From the NCBI GenBank assembly GCA_944324655.1, contig CALUXF010000003.1:41028-105027 (forward strand): a stretch of 64,000 bases of DNA, read 5' to 3'. Origin of the DNA: Candidatus Avelusimicrobium aviculae (GTDB lineage Bacteria > Elusimicrobiota > Elusimicrobia > Elusimicrobiales > Elusimicrobiaceae). Below the pieces are notes generated by a model. It was not told where the DNA came from. It saw only the letters and a program-made list of their open reading frames with translations, and did not search any database. This document shows positions 62,733 to 64,000 of this stretch, piece after piece; within the stretch, counting starts at the first letter, position 1; each line of letters begins with the position of its first letter. A program made the translations under genes and the position numbers.

Positions 62733-63209
62733 TTAATCTAAAGGCCGCACCAGAACCCATTCCTCTTGATTTTCTCGGAAAGGCAAAAAACCAAGGCGTT
62801 TATATAAACGTACGGCTGGGTCTTGTTTTTGTACTGACAAAGAAACTTGTTTATATTTCTTTTGTTTTAATAATTCCAACATGGCTTTTAATAAAGCCGT
62901 ACCTATCCCTTTCCCGCGGTACGGCGGCAAAACAGAAACCGCCAAAGAAGGAGTGGTATCTTCTACATGAGCAAAATCATTTATTATGCGCACCCATACT
63001 ACACCCACTATGCGCCCCTCCTGTTCAGCCGCCAGTGCGCAGTCGTCTTTTAAGCGGTCAAAATGAGAAATATATATTTGAAGCTAGGGCAAATAAATAA
63101 TGTCTTTAGCCGGCGGCGTGATTGTTTCGGGCACAAAAATGGCCTCATATAAAAAATCCGCAAGTAAAGGGGGTTCCTCCGTTTTAAGTGGACGAATAAA
63201 AAATCGCAT
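62733..63209 (-). pseudogene. GNAT family acetyltransferase interrupted by an in-frame TAG
   Basis: From ATG 63209, preceded by GAGGTG, the frame encodes 41 residues (MRFFIRPLKTEEPPLLADFL..., ending IIYLP), then TAG at 63084-63086, and then continues without a frame change for 116 more codons. The second part has GRIVGVVWVRI, TPSLAVSVLPPYRGKGIGTA (acetyl-CoA loop) and SVQKQDPAVRLYKRLGF. Together they form a complete GNAT protein of about 158 residues. In related proteins this position is usually Glu (PEL), so GAG to TAG is one base change. A recent nonsense mutation is likeliest; readthrough or an internal start is possible. Confidence 0.78.
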
Positions 63210-63551
63210 ATCACCTCAAAATACGTAAAAATAATACGACCATACGCTTCTGGCTTATTTTACCCGGTTATTTGCTTGCCCCGGAATGATGTATAGCCAA
63301 AATCGGTAAAACCAGCCAAAGCGCAGCGGAGCAAACCGCCGTTCAAGGAGAATTTCCGAATACGTAGATAAATTTCCTATACACCCGGCCCGGCGAAGTT
63401 CCCGAACACGGCGGGAAAGCGCTTTAGGGAAGCAGGGTATGCGCCCGGATTTGCTTACCCTCGGGAAAAAGCCTTTTCCGATAAATACAAGTTTTTCCTA
63501 TAAAATGGATTTTTCCTCACCGGCTGAGCTTCATAACTCCAAACAGGCAAC
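63210..63551. other. Intergenic region between the GNAT gene and the rRNA terminator
   Basis: 342 bases without a supportable gene. Short frames on the minus strand (for example from GTG near 63525) are broken by stops and match nothing recognised. No tRNA or clear repeat is visible. Confidence 0.5.
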
Positions 63552-63580
63552 AAAAAACCCCGCCTGATAAGCGGGGTTTA
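63552..63580 (-). terminator. rRNA operon terminator
   Basis: AAACCCCGC-TTATCA-GGCGGGGTTT on the minus strand followed by TTTTTT, 23 nt after the 5S 3' end. Confidence 0.88.
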
Positions 63581-63602
63581 TAAAAGGAAAAGGCTGGGAT
63601 GA

Positions 63603-63722
63603 GACCGACAACGATCTACTCTCTCAGCGCCGAATTGGGCGCCAATACCATCGACCCTGAAGAGCTTAACTGCCGTGTTCGGAATGGGAACGGGTGTTGC
63701 CTCTTCGGAATTATTATCAGTC
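63603..63722 (-). rRNA. rrf: 5S ribosomal RNA
   Basis: A 120-nt gene. GACTGATAA at the 5' end and TTGTCGGTC at the 3' end form a nine-pair helix I. The conserved ACACCCGTTCCCATTCCGAA and CACGGCAGTTAAGCTCTTCA follow in order, then GATGGTATTGG and GAGAGTAGATCG. Flanking bases extend the terminal stem (GGCTGG...CCAGCC), probably for processing. The exact ends are inferred from pairing. Confidence 0.93.
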
Positions 63723-63756
63723 TCATTCCAGCCTCTTAATTAAAAGAACAAATCTG

Positions 63757-63801
63757 TTTAAAAAGGAACTATCAACGCCAGTACGACAATTCCTTTTTAA
63801 A
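63757..63801 (-). repeat. 12-bp inverted repeat in the 23S-5S spacer
   Basis: TTTAAAAAGGAA at 63757-63768 and its exact complement TTCCTTTTTAAA at 63790-63801, with a 21-nt loop. Likely a pre-rRNA processing stem. No tRNA is present in the spacer. Confidence 0.5.
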
Positions 63802-63911
63802 AGCGGTTGAACTCGTGCTCGCTGTTTAGTTGCAACAGGTCATCGCATCCTTTCAACCTTTATCTTATGATATCAGATATTTTAGAAAAGCGCAAGTGTT
63901 TTTACACTCAC

Positions 63912-63935
63912 ATTCTTCAATCAGGATTAAAGAAT
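63912..63935 (-). repeat. Inverted repeat directly after the 23S 3' end
   Basis: ATTCTTCAATC and GATTAAAGAAT form an 11-base stem with one G-T type mismatch and a two-base centre, adjacent to the 23S end. Probably a processing or protective structure. Confidence 0.4.
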
Positions 63936-64000
63936 ATGGCCAAGCCTCACGACCTATTAGTACAGATTAGCTGAACACATTACTGTGCTTACACACTCTG
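63936..64000 (-). rRNA. rrl: 23S ribosomal RNA, 3' end only
   Basis: The minus strand reads GTGTAAGCACAGTAATGTGT, then TTCAGCTAATCTGTACTAAT and GGTCGTGAGGCTTGGCC, the conserved 3' terminal segment of bacterial 23S rRNA. The rest lies beyond the right edge. The mature 3' end is approximate. Confidence 0.9.

Noticed and set aside
62672..63100. 142-codon plus-strand frame opposite the GNAT gene
   Set aside because: The minus strand carries clear acetyltransferase motifs; the plus frame has no domain and no ribosome-binding site.
1..64000. CRISPR arrays, insertion sequences, phage genes or a replication origin
   Set aside because: No regularly spaced repeats, transposase, integrase or phage structural motifs, and no dnaA-box clusters were seen anywhere in the window.

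Overview
The window is a bacterial chromosome segment of roughly 50% GC, almost all of it transcribed from the minus strand. It most likely comes from a gut-type member of the Elusimicrobiota. That assignment is inference from a type IV pilin-like gene with a short HKGFTLIE leader, a fermentative 2-oxoacid:ferredoxin oxidoreductase, a split glycine dehydrogenase (gcvPA/gcvPB), a mreB gene attached to the ribosomal operon, and no rpmD. A 16S gene would settle it, but only 5S and the 3' end of 23S are present.

1-7.6 kb: a pilin cut by the window edge, a spinster-like MFS transporter, a small TRL-like lipoprotein, a four-gene VorDBAC-type oxidoreductase operon (minus), a free-methionine-sulfoxide reductase, tRNA-Phe, an RlmI-type rRNA methyltransferase and pyrE. 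7.5-16.5 kb: an AsmA-like protein, an M50-like membrane protease with a lipoate ligase, and the glycine cleavage genes gcvT-gcvH-gcvPA-gcvPB. gcvT diverges from a YgjP-like metallopeptidase gene across a nearly mirror-symmetric promoter. 16.6-19.3 kb: a secreted protein resembling a catalytically dead trypsin, two half-size chromate transporters, and a small gene with an unresolved start.

19.3-28 kb (minus) is an envelope and shape block: mreC-mreD-mrdA(PBP2)-rodA-DUF2344-rng-amidase. mreB lies just upstream but belongs to the preceding ribosomal operon, with a terminator between mreB and mreC. 28-44.4 kb is one continuous S10-spc-alpha operon from rpsJ to rplQ, including secY, adk, map, infA, rpmJ and rpoA; rpmD is absent. 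48.4-60.9 kb is rplJ-rplL-rpoB-rpoC-rpsL-rpsG-fusA, with a good promoter and a structured leader before rplJ. No tuf lies between fusA and rpsJ.

The 4 kb between the two ribosomal blocks (44.4-48.3 kb) is accessory. It holds a multi-pass membrane ORF that runs through a canonical A AAA AAG slippery heptamer directly before an out-of-frame ankyrin-repeat ORF. It also holds a tandem family of four cysteine-rich lipoproteins and a secreted protein. The right end holds a large secreted protein, a GNAT acetyltransferase interrupted by one in-frame TAG, a 5S rRNA and the end of a 23S rRNA (minus).

The most interesting observations are the frameshift-fused membrane/ankyrin gene, the cysteine-rich lipoprotein array, the symmetric bidirectional promoter with an apparently leaderless gene, and the amber-interrupted GNAT gene.
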